Shown: positions 1 through 8,331 of the stretch, one piece after another
Position numbering within the stretch: the stretch's first letter is position 1
How the letters are laid out: every line of letters begins with the position of its first letter
DNA from: Psychrobacter submarinus
Lineage (GTDB): Bacteria; Pseudomonadota; Gammaproteobacteria; Pseudomonadales; Moraxellaceae
Length of the DNA stretch: 64,000 nucleotides
Direction: 5' to 3'
NCBI RefSeq assembly: GCF_904846685.1
Contig: NZ_CAJHBQ010000001.1
Coordinates: 496,001 to 560,000, forward strand
Notes under the pieces: model-generated
Seen by the model: only the letters and a program-made list of their open reading frames with translations
The model's database searches: none
What the model was told of the DNA's origin: nothing
Translations under genes and position numbers: made by a program

Positions 1-479
1 TGGTTATTAATCGTGCTAAATATCAACGCCTTTGCCATCTTAGAGTCATGTACTTGCCCACCTGACAGCTCAACATGTATAGGGTTGCCACAAGCATCGA
101 CCACTAAGTGCAGTTTGCTGCTATTACCTGCAACGCTTTTACCAATGGCCTCATCAAGATGACTGGCTGCGCCTGTACTATGCTGATGAGCTTTGACCAC
201 GCTACCGTCTATAAATAACCATTCACTATCATAGTTTGCTGTGACTATCTTCATGAGCTTTTGCCATTTACCGGTTTTACGCCAGTAACGGTATTGATGA
301 TATATGCTAGACCAATGACCAAAATAAGAAGGTAAGTCTCGCCATGGACAGCCTACTCGTATGCGGTACAACATGCCTTCAACGGTACGTCTTAGATTGG
401 GCTTGTTATATACGTTAATTTGTCGCAATATAATAAATAGCTTGTGCCAATGTTCATCGTTGAGCTTGGTGCGAGCCAT
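1..479 (-). CDS. IS5-family transposase, partial (N-terminal 159 codons)
   Basis: DDE transposase fragment that begins with MARTKLNDEHW and is still open at the window edge. It has the N-terminal insertion-element HTH region (residues about 1-80, including the GCPWRDLP motif typical of IS5 transposases). It then has the first catalytic Asp in WLFIDGSVVKAHQ, followed by the KLHLVVDACGNP strand and GGQVHD motif. The later catalytic residues lie outside the window, so whether the gene is intact cannot be judged. No frameshift is seen in the part present. Confidence 0.85.
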   Translation of the reverse strand, partial: MARTKLNDEHWHKLFIILRQINVYNKPNLRRTVEGMLYRIRVGCPWRDLPSYFGHWSSIYHQYRYWRKTGKWQKLMKIVTANYDSEWLFIDGSVVKAHQHSTGAASHLDEAIGKSVAGNSSKLHLVVDACGNPIHVELSGGQVHDSKMAKALIFSTINN

Positions 480-570
480 AAGTGACGCCTTGTTTCTTTG
501 TTGTGGTAAACATTAGAGTAAGGCGTTGCTTATTTTTTTCAATGTTTTCTCAATTCTATACAGCCCCTAG
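1..570 (-). mobile_element. IS5-family insertion sequence, left-truncated by window edge
   Basis: This is the 5' end of an insertion sequence that continues beyond the left edge. It contains the start of an IS5-type transposase gene on the minus strand and a non-coding end reading GGGCTGTATAGAATTGAG on the minus strand, which ends at 566. It is followed directly by CTAG (567-570), a target motif seen for several IS5-family members. The element end supplies the last codons of the neighbouring small gene, so the insertion came after that gene. The other terminal repeat is outside the window, so the repeat and target duplication could not be confirmed. Confidence 0.75.
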
Positions 571-744
571 GTAACCGAAAAAATAGATGCACATCCCACC
601 TATAATAACGCTTACGCCATTAGAAGCTAAATAAACATATGCTTCCCACCCAGCACTGCGTCTAAGTACGTTTTTTTTAGTAGGCTTAGACGACGCCTCC
701 ATATATCCTAAAATTAAAATATATACTACTGCTAATAGGCCCAT
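556..744 (-). CDS. small hypothetical membrane protein, 3' end replaced by IS sequence
   Basis: A 62-residue protein with two hydrophobic segments (about 1-14 and 43-58) joined by a basic loop containing KPTKKNVLRR. No family is recognised. Its stop codon and last four codons lie in the terminal sequence of the adjacent IS5-type element, so the original C-terminus has been lost or altered. It begins 6 bases after the stop of the upstream 71-codon gene, so the two are probably co-transcribed. Whether it is expressed or functional is unknown. Confidence 0.45.
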   Translation of the reverse strand: MGLLAVVYILILGYMEASSKPTKKNVLRRSAGWEAYVYLASNGVSVIIGGMCIYFFGYLGAV

Positions 745-750
745 AGTACA

Positions 751-966
751 CTAACCAGCTTCACCCTCGGTTTCAGATAATTTTCTGGCTTCCATTCTTT
801 TCAATGCTTGGATCTGCTTTGTCATTCCCTCTTGCACACTCTTGTTCTCATAGTTCACACGTAAGTTACCATATTCGTCAACGATAAGACGCTCATTCAT
901 ATCTTTTTTACAACCTTTCGGGTTTGCAAATATATTAAGTGCTTTGTTTACAATGTTCATTGCCAT
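751..966 (-). CDS. hypothetical protein, 71 aa
   Basis: Small charged protein of unknown function. The middle contains a VDEYGNLRVNYENKS stretch and the C-terminal half is a predicted amphipathic, basic-acidic helix (KQIQALKRMEARKLSE). There is no signal peptide or clear membrane segment. It forms a two-gene unit with the small membrane protein downstream (6-base gap). It lies in the accessory patch between the IS element and the toxin-antitoxin pair and may be foreign cargo. Confidence 0.45.
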   Translation of the reverse strand: MAMNIVNKALNIFANPKGCKKDMNERLIVDEYGNLRVNYENKSVQEGMTKQIQALKRMEARKLSETEGEAG

Positions 967-1209
967 AGTCCTTATACAAGCTAGAACTTGCTAATCCAGC
1001 AATTCTATAGGGTAATAAGTAGTTGCCTTGATTATTTATAATATACTAAACGCATAAAGTCAGCAATTACTTCTCATTATGCGAATGTTTCTTCTGTAAT
1101 GGAAAACACGTTAATTGTTAAGAAAAATTTTTTCTGTCGTAATGGACAAAGTTCACGCTTGAAATAAAAAGGCGGGAAATGCTCCCAAATAAAAGCAAAT
1201 TCCAAACAC

Positions 1210-1240
1210 AAAAAAGGTGAGCCGAAGCCCACCTTTTTTT
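1210..1240. terminator. intrinsic terminator, copy 1 of the purL-type terminator
   Basis: A 10-bp stem, AAAGGTGAGC/GCCCACCTTT, closes a CGAA loop (TTCG on the minus strand). It has A/T tracts on both sides and so works in both directions. It is nearly identical to the terminator at 2093-2119 downstream of purL, and both are preceded by the same AAACACAAA sequence, so the two are duplicates. Confidence 0.8.
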
Positions 1241-1272
1241 ACGTCTAAAACAATTTTCTAAACCAACTTAGC

Positions 1273-1326
1273 CTATCTAAACCAAGCACAAGCGTTACGG
1301 AACATACGCATCCAGGCGTCATCGCT
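1273..1326 (-). pseudogene. decayed copy of the purL 3' end
   Basis: On the minus strand this reads DDAWMRMFRNACAWFR then a stop, matching the last 16 residues of PurL (DGAWMRMFRNARAWLR, gene end at 2151). The reading upstream of it is unrelated to PurL. Together with the duplicated terminator at 1210-1240 it forms a degenerate direct repeat of purL's end. The toxin-antitoxin pair lies between the repeats. It is a scar, not a gene. Confidence 0.8.
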
Positions 1327-1389
1327 TTCACACACATCCATAATCCCACCGAGTGCGTGACCAAGATAAGATTGACTGTTTTTGATCAA

Positions 1390-1671
1390 TTAAGCTTCGG
1401 TAATTAACTCAGGCTTTTTATTCAATAAGCGCATTAATGTGACGGCAGCCCCTGTTGGGTTTCTAGTACCTTGCTCCCAATTTTGTAAGGTACGCGAACT
1501 GATATTGAGTTTATCGGCAAACTGCTGTTGCGATAGCCCTGTCTTAGTTCTTATTTCCTTAATACTAGGCACGTCATGGGTAAACTGGCGGCTAGGCTGA
1601 GCCTGTCCTTTAGCAATCGCCAATGCTTGATTTAGTGATGTAGATAAATCATCGTAAAATTCATTGCTCAT
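1390..1671 (-). CDS. XRE-family antitoxin (HigA/NadS-like)
   Basis: A 93-residue HTH protein. The C-terminal half (about 37-85) is a Cro/C1-type helix-turn-helix with IRTKTGLSQQQFADKLNIS followed by the recognition segment around TLQNWEQGTRNP. This is the arrangement found in antitoxins partnering RelE/HigB-type toxins. The N-terminal half (residues 1-35) would bind the toxin. Its start overlaps the end of the toxin gene by 11 bases, so the pair is translationally coupled in the toxin-first HigBA order. By family knowledge the complex would repress its own promoter, upstream of the toxin gene near 2020-2050. The module lies between two copies of the purL 3' end. Confidence 0.85.
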   Translation of the reverse strand: MSNEFYDDLSTSLNQALAIAKGQAQPSRQFTHDVPSIKEIRTKTGLSQQQFADKLNISSRTLQNWEQGTRNPTGAAVTLMRLLNKKPELITEA

Positions 1672-1996
1672 GGCTATACACCTCTTTAATTTGTTGAGTC
1701 AGTTTGTATAAACCAGACTTCTCTTCGCTTGATAGAGAGGCTTGTTTATTCTTCGGATAAGCTAGCAGCATAAAAAATATGCCTTGACTATTCACAAAAT
1801 AATAGATAATCCGAATACCGCCACTCTTACCTTGGTTAAGTGCCCATCTGGTTTTTCGAACGCCCCCTGTACCTTGAATCAAATCACCTTGTTCTGGATT
1901 ATTGATTAGATTTTCCTGTAGCTCTTTATAAGCTTCATCATCTAATAGTTTCAGTACTTGCTTAGTAAATATTGGCGTTTCGATGAAATGTAACAT
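1661..1996 (-). CDS. RelE/HigB-type toxin of a type II toxin-antitoxin pair
   Basis: A 111-residue protein with the RelE/ParE-superfamily fold: an N-terminal helix (FTKQVLKLLDDEAYKELQENLI), a central strand region with GGVRKTRWAL and GGIRIIYYF, and the C-terminal strand FFMLLAYPKNKQASLS. The family consists mostly of ribosome-dependent mRNA endonucleases; activity here is inferred from family. An AAGGATATT ribosome site lies 5' of the ATG, and a TATAAT-like -10 (ATTATA on the plus strand, 2022-2027) lies further upstream. It is first in the operon and overlaps the antitoxin gene. Confidence 0.85.
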   Translation of the reverse strand: MLHFIETPIFTKQVLKLLDDEAYKELQENLINNPEQGDLIQGTGGVRKTRWALNQGKSGGIRIIYYFVNSQGIFFMLLAYPKNKQASLSSEEKSGLYKLTQQIKEVYSHEQ

Positions 1997-2092
1997 TCAA
2001 TATCCTTTATCTTTATGTCTTATTATATACGTCATTGAAGTACTTATCTATATGTTTTTTCTGGATCTAATTAAGCTAAATATCATAAACAC

Positions 2093-2119
2093 AAAAAAGG
2101 TGAGCCAAAGCCCACCTTT
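2093..2119 (-). terminator. purL intrinsic terminator, copy 2
   Basis: Stem AAAGGTGGGC/GCTCACCTTT with a TTTG loop on the minus strand, followed by a run of six T. It lies 31 bases beyond the purL stop. It is the intact counterpart of the copy at 1210-1240. Confidence 0.8.
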
Positions 2120-2150
2120 TCCTAGGTTTAAACATGATTTGAATCTAAGC

Positions 2151-5100
2151 TTAACGCAACCAAGCACGGGCGTTACGGAACATCCGCATCCATGCACCAT
2201 CTTCATCCCACTGCTCAGGTTTCCAGCTATGGTTATACGCTTTTAGATTACGCTCAGGATGCGGCATCATGATCGTGACGCGACCGTCGGTGCTACATAG
2301 ACCCGTGACCCCGCCGAGCGAACCGTTTGGATTGAGCGGATAGGTCTCGGTTGGATGGCCTTGGCTATCGACATAACGCATCGCCAGCTGACCATGTTTT
2401 GCCATACCGTCAATTTCAGTAGCGTTTAGGGTGGCAAGACCCTCACCATGCGCCACCGCAATTGGCAAGATGCTGTCTTGCATGCCTTTGAATAAGATAG
2501 ACTTGGTACGCTCGATTTTGACATTGACCGTACGCGCTTCAAAACGCGCCGACTCATTTGCGATAAAGCGTGGAAAGTTTTCCGCACCTGGGATCAGGTC
2601 TTTTAACTGCGCCATCATCTGACAGCCATTACAGACGCCAAGTGAGAACGTATTCGGACGGGCGAAGAAGCGCACGAACTGCATACGCAGTTCGTCATGG
2701 AATAAGATAGAGTTGGCCCAGCCAGAACCTGCGCCGAGGACGTCACCGTAACTAAAGCCGCCACAAGCGACCAAACCGTCGAAGTCACGTAGATTGATGC
2801 GGCCTTCTAATAAGTCGCTCATGTGCACATCGACCGCTTCAAAGCCAGCTTGGGTAAAGCCTGCTGCCATCTCCAGCTGTCCGTTGACGCCTTGCTCGCG
2901 TAAGATAGCGACTCTTGGCTTGCTGTTATCAGAATCAGCACGACTGTTCAGATATGGCGTCTCGATCTTTTGATTGAGATCGAAGTTTGGCGCAGCGATA
3001 AGACCTTTATGATTAGTATCGGCAATCAAGTCATATTCTTGTTGCACGCATTCTGGATTATCACGGCGGCGGGCGATTTGATAGCTGACTTGACTCCACT
3101 CTTGTTGCAGCTCAGAACGCTTAAAGCTGAGGGTTTTATCGCCTTGATGTAGCGGCGTTTGGATAATGAGGCTATCTTCCTCAGTGCTTTGACCGACGAG
3201 GCTGAGCATATCGCTGACGTTATGCTCTTCTGCTAGCGTTATCAGATCGGCGACGTTTTCCGGCAGCACTTGAATGACCGCGCCCAGCTCTTCGCTGAAC
3301 AGCTGACCGAGTAGATTATCATCACTGAGTGATAGCTTAATGCCTTGACGACTAGTGAACTGCATCTCTGCAATGGTCGCAAGCAAGCCGCCATCACCGA
3401 TATCGTGGTAGGCGCTGATAATGCCTTGCTCATTACCCGCCTGTACGAAGTTAAAGAAGTCGACTAAGTCGCTAGGCTTATCAAGGTCGGGGCACTCGTT
3501 ACCAAGCTGGCTTGCCGTTTGCGCAAGGATAGAGCCCCCAAGACGCAATTTACCTCTAGAGAGATCAAGACGATAAAACGCGCTATCGCCGTTGATCAGC
3601 TCAGGCGTGAGCGTTTTTGCCACATCAACGACTGGGGCAAAGGCAGTAATCACAAGGCTCATGGGTGAGACCACAGATTTATCTTGGCTATCCTCCTTAG
3701 CATCGTTATCATCTCTCCAATTGGCACGCATCGATAACGAGTCTTTACCGACTGGAATGGCAATCCCCAAAGCGGGACACAGCTCTTCACCGACAGTATG
3801 GACCGCATCAAATAATGCGGCGTCTTCCGCATCATCACCGCAAGCCGCCATCCAGTTCGCCGACATGGTGATGTCAGATAACTGGGAGATGCGCGCGCCT
3901 GCGATGTTGGTAATGGCTTCACCAACCGCTAATCTTGCCGAGGCTTTTGGGTCAATGAGTGCCACTGGGGTACGCTCGCCGATACTCATCGCTTCACCGG
4001 TCATCGCTTGACCATCAAGCGTTATAAGACCTGAAGCGGTAATCGCGCAATCTGCCACAGGCACTTGATAGCGACCAACATACTGATCGCGCACCACCAT
4101 ACCAGTGATTGAGCGGTCACCAATGCTAATGAGGAACGACTTGCTCGCGACAGTCGGATGACGCAGCACGTCTTTGACCGACTCGCTTAGGTCAAAATCA
4201 TTGAGCACTAACGGCGCCAGCTCATTTGCTTGCACCTCGAAGCTGCGCTGCATCTTTGGCGTACCACCAAGCAATACTTGCATCGGCATATCGACAGGCT
4301 GATCATCGAGCAATTCATCATCGACTCTAAGCTGACGCACTTCAGTCGCCTCTCCCAATATCGCATACGGGCAGCGCTCACGGGCACAGATCGCATCGAA
4401 CTGATCTTTGCTCTCTGGACGAATCGCCAGCACATAACGCTCTTGCGCCTCATTTGACCAGATCGCCATCGGTGACATGCCCGCCTCAAGCGATGGAATA
4501 TGACGCAAGTTGAGCACCGCGCCCATATCGTGATCATCGACCAGCTCAGGCATGGCGTTAGACAGACCACCTGCGCCGACATCATGGATAGAGACGATGG
4601 GGTTGCCGTCTTGACTGGCGTTACTCACCTCAGCATCGTTACCGGCTAAGGCCCAGCAGCGATCGATGACTTCCTGACAGCGACGCTCCATCTCCGCGTT
4701 ATCACGCTGCACCGAGGCAAAGTCTAAGCCTTCGTCAAGTGCGCCACTATCGACTGATGATGCCGCGCCGCCGCCAAGACCGATTTGCATTGCAGGACCA
4801 CCAAGGACGATCAGCAGATCGCCCGCGCGGATGGGATTTTTCTCAATCAGGTTACGTTTAATATTACCGTAACCACCTGCCAGCATGATGGGCTTATGAT
4901 AGCCACGCATCTCGCTACCGTCTTTGGCGGCTGAGGTATCTAACTGAAAGCTGCGGAAATAACCGCAAAGGTTGGGGCGGCCAAACTCGTTAGAGAAATT
5001 GGCACTACCTAATGGCGCCTCCGTCATAATCTCAAGGCTCGTTGCCATGCGCTCCGGCGTACCATAGTCCTGCGTGCTCACTTGTCCTGACTGCTCCCAC

Positions 5101-6167
5101 TTCTCGGCAAGCTCTGGAATATGCAAGTGCGACACGTGGAAGCCTGTGAGACCCGCTTTGGGTTTACCGCCGCGGCCGGTGGCACCTTCGTCACGAATCT
5201 CACCGCCCGCGCCTGTTGCCGCGCCAGCATAAGGGGCAATGGCGGTTGGATGGTTGTGAGTTTCGACTTTCATAAGGATATCGATAGCTTCTTGATGAAA
5301 ACCATACGGATGCGCAGCATTAGGGTTTTTAGCGTCTTCAGGAATAGGATAGTAACGCATGCCCTCAGCGCCAACCATCACCGCCGCGTTGTCTTTATAA
5401 GCGGAGAGGATACCTTCTGGATTTGATTGATAAGTATTCTTAATCATCTGAAACAAGGACTTTGGCTGTACTTCACCGTTAGCCGTCCACTCAGCGTTGA
5501 ATATCTTGTGGCGGCAATGCTCTGAGTTGGCTTGGGCAAACATCATCAGCTCAACGTCGGTTGGATTGCGCTGTAGGTCATTGACATAAGCATGCAACAA
5601 GTAGTCGATGTCTTCGCTCGATAGCGCAAAACCAAACTGAGTATTGGCCGACTCAAGCGCACTGCGTCCTTCACCCATCACATCGATATGATTCAATGAC
5701 GCTGGCGGTTCATCGTCAAACAGTTTATTCACGTCGTTTAAATCATAAACCAAGCTTTGGGTCATACGGTCATAGAGTAAACGCTCAGCCGCCGTTGGCA
5801 GCTTGTCTTCGGTAGCACCTTCTAGCGTCAGCGTATAAACAATCACCCGCTCAATACGATTGATCTTCAGCTCGCAGTTATTAAAAATATCGGTGGCTTT
5901 ACTCGCCCATGGCGATATCGTGCCAAAACGCGGACTGACGATGACTTGGACTTGACGCTCTGTCGCAGCTTCTAGCGAGGTTTGCTCTTTTACCCCTAAA
6001 AGATCCAAAGCCTTTTTTTGCTCTTCACCTAAGAGCTCTCTTGAGAGTACAAAAACCTGCTGAGTACTGATTTGGGTCACGTTTAGATCGGTTTTTTGGG
6101 CAAATTGATTGATCAGTTGCTGGGTCTGAAAATCGGTCAAAAACGGCTGTCCGGCGATGGTCATCAT
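2151..6167 (-). CDS. purL: phosphoribosylformylglycinamidine synthase (FGAM synthase)
   Basis: Large single-chain PurL (1338 residues from the chosen start; E. coli about 1295). It converts FGAR, glutamine and ATP to FGAM in step four of cytosolic purine synthesis. The order is an N-terminal PurS-like domain, two AIRS-like ATP-binding halves (landmarks KVETHNHPTAI, RGYHKPIMLAGGYGNIK, HDVGAGGLSNAMPELV) and a C-terminal class I glutamine amidotransferase. The amidotransferase has GVCNGCQMM (nucleophile Cys near residue 1179) and the acid/base segment MMPHPER. The frame extends 29 codons further to 6254, but MMTIAGQPFL at 6167 matches the usual PurL start and follows an AGGA. It is followed by its own terminator at 2093-2119. 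Confidence 0.97.
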   Translation of the reverse strand: MMTIAGQPFLTDFQTQQLINQFAQKTDLNVTQISTQQVFVLSRELLGEEQKKALDLLGVKEQTSLEAATERQVQVIVSPRFGTISPWASKATDIFNNCELKINRIERVIVYTLTLEGATEDKLPTAAERLLYDRMTQSLVYDLNDVNKLFDDEPPASLNHIDVMGEGRSALESANTQFGFALSSEDIDYLLHAYVNDLQRNPTDVELMMFAQANSEHCRHKIFNAEWTANGEVQPKSLFQMIKNTYQSNPEGILSAYKDNAAVMVGAEGMRYYPIPEDAKNPNAAHPYGFHQEAIDILMKVETHNHPTAIAPYAGAATGAGGEIRDEGATGRGGKPKAGLTGFHVSHLHIPELAEKWEQSGQVSTQDYGTPERMATSLEIMTEAPLGSANFSNEFGRPNLCGYFRSFQLDTSAAKDGSEMRGYHKPIMLAGGYGNIKRNLIEKNPIRAGDLLIVLGGPAMQIGLGGGAASSVDSGALDEGLDFASVQRDNAEMERRCQEVIDRCWALAGNDAEVSNASQDGNPIVSIHDVGAGGLSNAMPELVDDHDMGAVLNLRHIPSLEAGMSPMAIWSNEAQERYVLAIRPESKDQFDAICARERCPYAILGEATEVRQLRVDDELLDDQPVDMPMQVLLGGTPKMQRSFEVQANELAPLVLNDFDLSESVKDVLRHPTVASKSFLISIGDRSITGMVVRDQYVGRYQVPVADCAITASGLITLDGQAMTGEAMSIGERTPVALIDPKASARLAVGEAITNIAGARISQLSDITMSANWMAACGDDAEDAALFDAVHTVGEELCPALGIAIPVGKDSLSMRANWRDDNDAKEDSQDKSVVSPMSLVITAFAPVVDVAKTLTPELINGDSAFYRLDLSRGKLRLGGSILAQTASQLGNECPDLDKPSDLVDFFNFVQAGNEQGIISAYHDIGDGGLLATIAEMQFTSRQGIKLSLSDDNLLGQLFSEELGAVIQVLPENVADLITLAEEHNVSDMLSLVGQSTEEDSLIIQTPLHQGDKTLSFKRSELQQEWSQVSYQIARRRDNPECVQQEYDLIADTNHKGLIAAPNFDLNQKIETPYLNSRADSDNSKPRVAILREQGVNGQLEMAAGFTQAGFEAVDVHMSDLLEGRINLRDFDGLVACGGFSYGDVLGAGSGWANSILFHDELRMQFVRFFARPNTFSLGVCNGCQMMAQLKDLIPGAENFPRFIANESARFEARTVNVKIERTKSILFKGMQDSILPIAVAHGEGLATLNATEIDGMAKHGQLAMRYVDSQGHPTETYPLNPNGSLGGVTGLCSTDGRVTIMMPHPERNLKAYNHSWKPEQWDEDGAWMRMFRNARAWLR

Positions 6168-6551
6168 AGAGGCATATTTCCTAGGATATGAGCAGTAACT
6201 GGCATCACTGCCATGCAAAGTAAATGGTCGCTGCATTATAACAAGAAGAGGCAAAATAAGCAGGAATAAAGCGGTACAATTTTACTCTTTACCCATCAAA
6301 GAACTTAAAGCCTGTCAATGAAGAGGGTAATAATCGCCCTTTTAAATTACCTTGTTAAACAAGCGGCTAAGTTGTTTTACTTAATGTTTATAGAGCTTAC
6401 AAACACTCACATCGCCTTACGGGCAACCTATATAACTTCTCTACCTTCTTTCGTTATGTTGTAAAAGCTCAAGTATCAATAGACATTCATTTATAACGCA
6501 GCAATAACAATAATAACTGATCTAAATCAATTCAATAAAAAAGGACATATT
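6168..6551. other. 384-base intergenic region between divergent genes
   Basis: AT-rich spacer between the purL start and the split-barrel gene. It must hold both promoters. No hairpin, repeat or clear pair of promoter hexamers stands out. Confidence 0.5.
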
Positions 6552-7046
6552 ATGAATAAGCAAGATAAAATCGATAAAGTACAAGAGATCGTTAAAGACA
6601 TTAAATTTGCCATGATGACTACTGTCAATGGTAAAGGTGATTTGCATGCTTGGCCAATGACAACGACTGAGACCAGTATCGGCGGAAGAGAGATTTGGTT
6701 TATCGGTGATAAAACCTCAGATGTGGTCAAAGATATTCAGGACAATAAAAAGGTTGGCCTAACGTATTCGAGTCAAGATGCGAAGAACTATGTCTCTGTA
6801 AGCGCCAATGCTGAGTTACCAACAGACAAAAACAAATTAGAAGAACTGTGGTCACCAGTTTACAATGCCTTCTTTGAGCATGGTAAAGAAGATCCAAACG
6901 TTCAATTAATAAAAGTCGTACCCCATGGCGTAGAGTGCTGGATCAGCGGTAGCACAACGGTCAATATGTTTAAGATGGCAGCCGCTGCTGTACAAGACGG
7001 CGAAACGGCAGAAGATATTGGTGAAACCTTTGAGATTGAGCTATAA
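6552..7046 (+). CDS. pyridoxamine 5'-phosphate oxidase-like general stress protein
   Basis: A 164-residue single-domain FMN-binding split-barrel protein of the general-stress-protein-26 type. Landmarks are FAMMTTVNGKGDLHAWPMTT near the N-terminus, REIWFIGDKTSDVVKDIQ, and the VGLTYSSQDAKNYVSVSANAEL strand pair. The C-terminal part carries VPHGVECWISG, as in this subgroup. Members bind flavin or B6 compounds, but the reaction is unknown, so the true PNPOx reaction is not claimed. An AAGGA ribosome site lies 9 bases before the ATG. It is a single-gene unit with a strong terminator shared with convergent pgsA. Confidence 0.85.
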   Translation: MNKQDKIDKVQEIVKDIKFAMMTTVNGKGDLHAWPMTTTETSIGGREIWFIGDKTSDVVKDIQDNKKVGLTYSSQDAKNYVSVSANAELPTDKNKLEELWSPVYNAFFEHGKEDPNVQLIKVVPHGVECWISGSTTVNMFKMAAAAVQDGETAEDIGETFEIEL

Positions 7047-7077
7047 GCTATCGACAGTTACAACCAAACATATTAAT

Positions 7078-7112
7078 AAAAACGCCAGTAAGGTTCACTT
7101 ACTGGCGTTTTT
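7078..7112. terminator. bidirectional terminator between convergent genes
   Basis: A perfect 15-bp stem, AAAAACGCCAGTAAG/CTTACTGGCGTTTTT, with loop GTTCA. The A and T tracts flanking the stem core let it end both the split-barrel gene (plus) and pgsA (minus). Confidence 0.92.
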
Positions 7113-7152
7113 GCTTGGGTATATTGAAATTACTAAATTCTATAGCGGATAT

Positions 7153-7833
7153 TTAACCGCTACGTTTAAGATAAGGCCATGCCGCCTTTAGGTAAATCAT
7201 CATTGACCAAAGCGTTAGTATCACCGCTGCCACCATCAACGCATAACCGATAGTCTCAAGCGACTCCCAATTGAGTAACAATACAGTAATAGCGACCATC
7301 TGAAAGGTGGTTTTTAGCTTGCCCACATAGGACACAGCGACGCTGGTACTATTACCCAATTCTGCCATCCATTCACGTAATGCGGATACAGCGATCTCGC
7401 GCGAGATAATCACAATAGCGGCAATCGCCATAATGATATTAGGATGCCACTGCACCAAAATGATGAGCGCGGCGGCGACCATAAGCTTGTCGGCGACCGG
7501 ATCTAAAAACCGTCCAAAAGCCGATGTAACGTTGAGCTTACGCGCAAAGTAACCATCGAGCCAGTCGGTAATCGCAGCGATAATAAACACAGCCGTCAGT
7601 AGTAAATGACGCAATAAGCTGTCGCTAAATTCGCTCATTCCGACCCGGGCAATCACGTTATCAGAGATCGCAGGCATACCGATACCCATTGCAGGCGGCC
7701 AATAAGCTATCGCAACAAACAGCGGAATCATCAAAATCCGCGCAATCGTCAGATTGTTCGGTAAGTTGAAGATGCTTTTATCATCTTGCATCGGTGGTGA
7801 TGGCGGGGTGTGCAGCTTTGTAGTTTCGGTCAT
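7153..7833 (-). CDS. pgsA: CDP-diacylglycerol--glycerol-3-phosphate 3-phosphatidyltransferase
   Basis: Inner-membrane enzyme making phosphatidylglycerol phosphate, the first committed step to phosphatidylglycerol and cardiolipin. It has the complete CDP-alcohol phosphotransferase signature D93-G94-x2-A97-R98-x8-G107-x3-D111-x3-D115. Several membrane helices follow, including LMVAAALIILV and the C-terminal MVAITVLLL and LMVAAVILTLW. At 226 residues it is longer than E. coli PgsA (about 182), because of a polar N-terminal extension (residues 1-22) and an insert at about 46-72 between the first two helices. It ends at the shared terminator 7078-7112. Confidence 0.95.
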   Translation of the reverse strand: MTETTKLHTPPSPPMQDDKSIFNLPNNLTIARILMIPLFVAIAYWPPAMGIGMPAISDNVIARVGMSEFSDSLLRHLLLTAVFIIAAITDWLDGYFARKLNVTSAFGRFLDPVADKLMVAAALIILVQWHPNIIMAIAAIVIISREIAVSALREWMAELGNSTSVAVSYVGKLKTTFQMVAITVLLLNWESLETIGYALMVAAVILTLWSMMIYLKAAWPYLKRSG

Positions 7834-8082
7834 GACAAAACCAGTTCTATATCGACATAATGATGGGCGCTAGCTTAGCATTTTTTAGCCTTGTCGTCAT
7901 GAATACTATTTTTGCTTATCTCTACTATAGTATCTGAAACGCTTATACGGTATGCGATAGAAACAAAAGCATTTATCGATTTTAATTTGCAATAACTTTT
8001 ATTATTGATAAGCGCAATTTAAAACAGATAAAAGCATAGGTACAAGTGTTCACTATAAGTTGTAAGCAGATGTAAGAAACAA

Positions 8083-8110
8083 TTGATTAAGTAGCGATAG
8101 GCCTTATCTT
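8083..8110 (+). promoter_or_regulatory. possible promoter for an orphan small transcript
   Basis: TTGATT (8083-8088) and TATCTT (8105-8110) are separated by 16 bases on the plus strand, in the gap between two minus-strand genes. The hexamers are imperfect. The call rests mainly on the terminator downstream. Confidence 0.3.
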
Positions 8111-8116
8111 TAACTA

Positions 8117-8259
8117 TATAACTGTCTGTGAATAGACGTATAAAAGCACAGTGAAAGAAAAATAATAAGAAGTAAGAACCAGCTATAAATAAGCCTAGCT
8201 ATACAGTAATATAACCCTTTTTCCTCAGCCCGCAGTTCCTCCTCTGTGGGCTTTTTTTT
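8117..8259 (+). ncRNA. candidate small RNA (orphan terminator in a gene-free gap)
   Basis: The 498-base gap 7834-8331 separates two minus-strand genes, yet holds a strong plus-strand terminator at 8227-8259 with no plus-strand ORF before it. A weak promoter at 8083-8110 would give a transcript of about 143 bases. No known RNA family is recognised. The start position is a guess; only the 3' end is well supported. Confidence 0.3.
8227..8259 (+). terminator. plus-strand intrinsic terminator without an obvious gene
   Basis: Stem AGCCCGCAG/CTGTGGGCT (one G-U pair) with loop TTCCTCCT, followed by seven T. On the minus strand there is no T tract, so it terminates plus-strand transcripts only. Confidence 0.8.
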
Positions 8260-8331
8260 GCTTTTATATTGAAAACATCAATATCAAAGCCAGCCAAGCT
8301 GAGAGACAAGCTATAAATAATCTCTAAAACT

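Noticed and set aside
3592-4011. 139-codon plus-strand ORF inside purL
   Set aside because: It lies fully antisense to a strongly conserved gene. The product is a Ser/Ala/Thr-rich translation of the opposite strand with no ribosome site or recognised domain.
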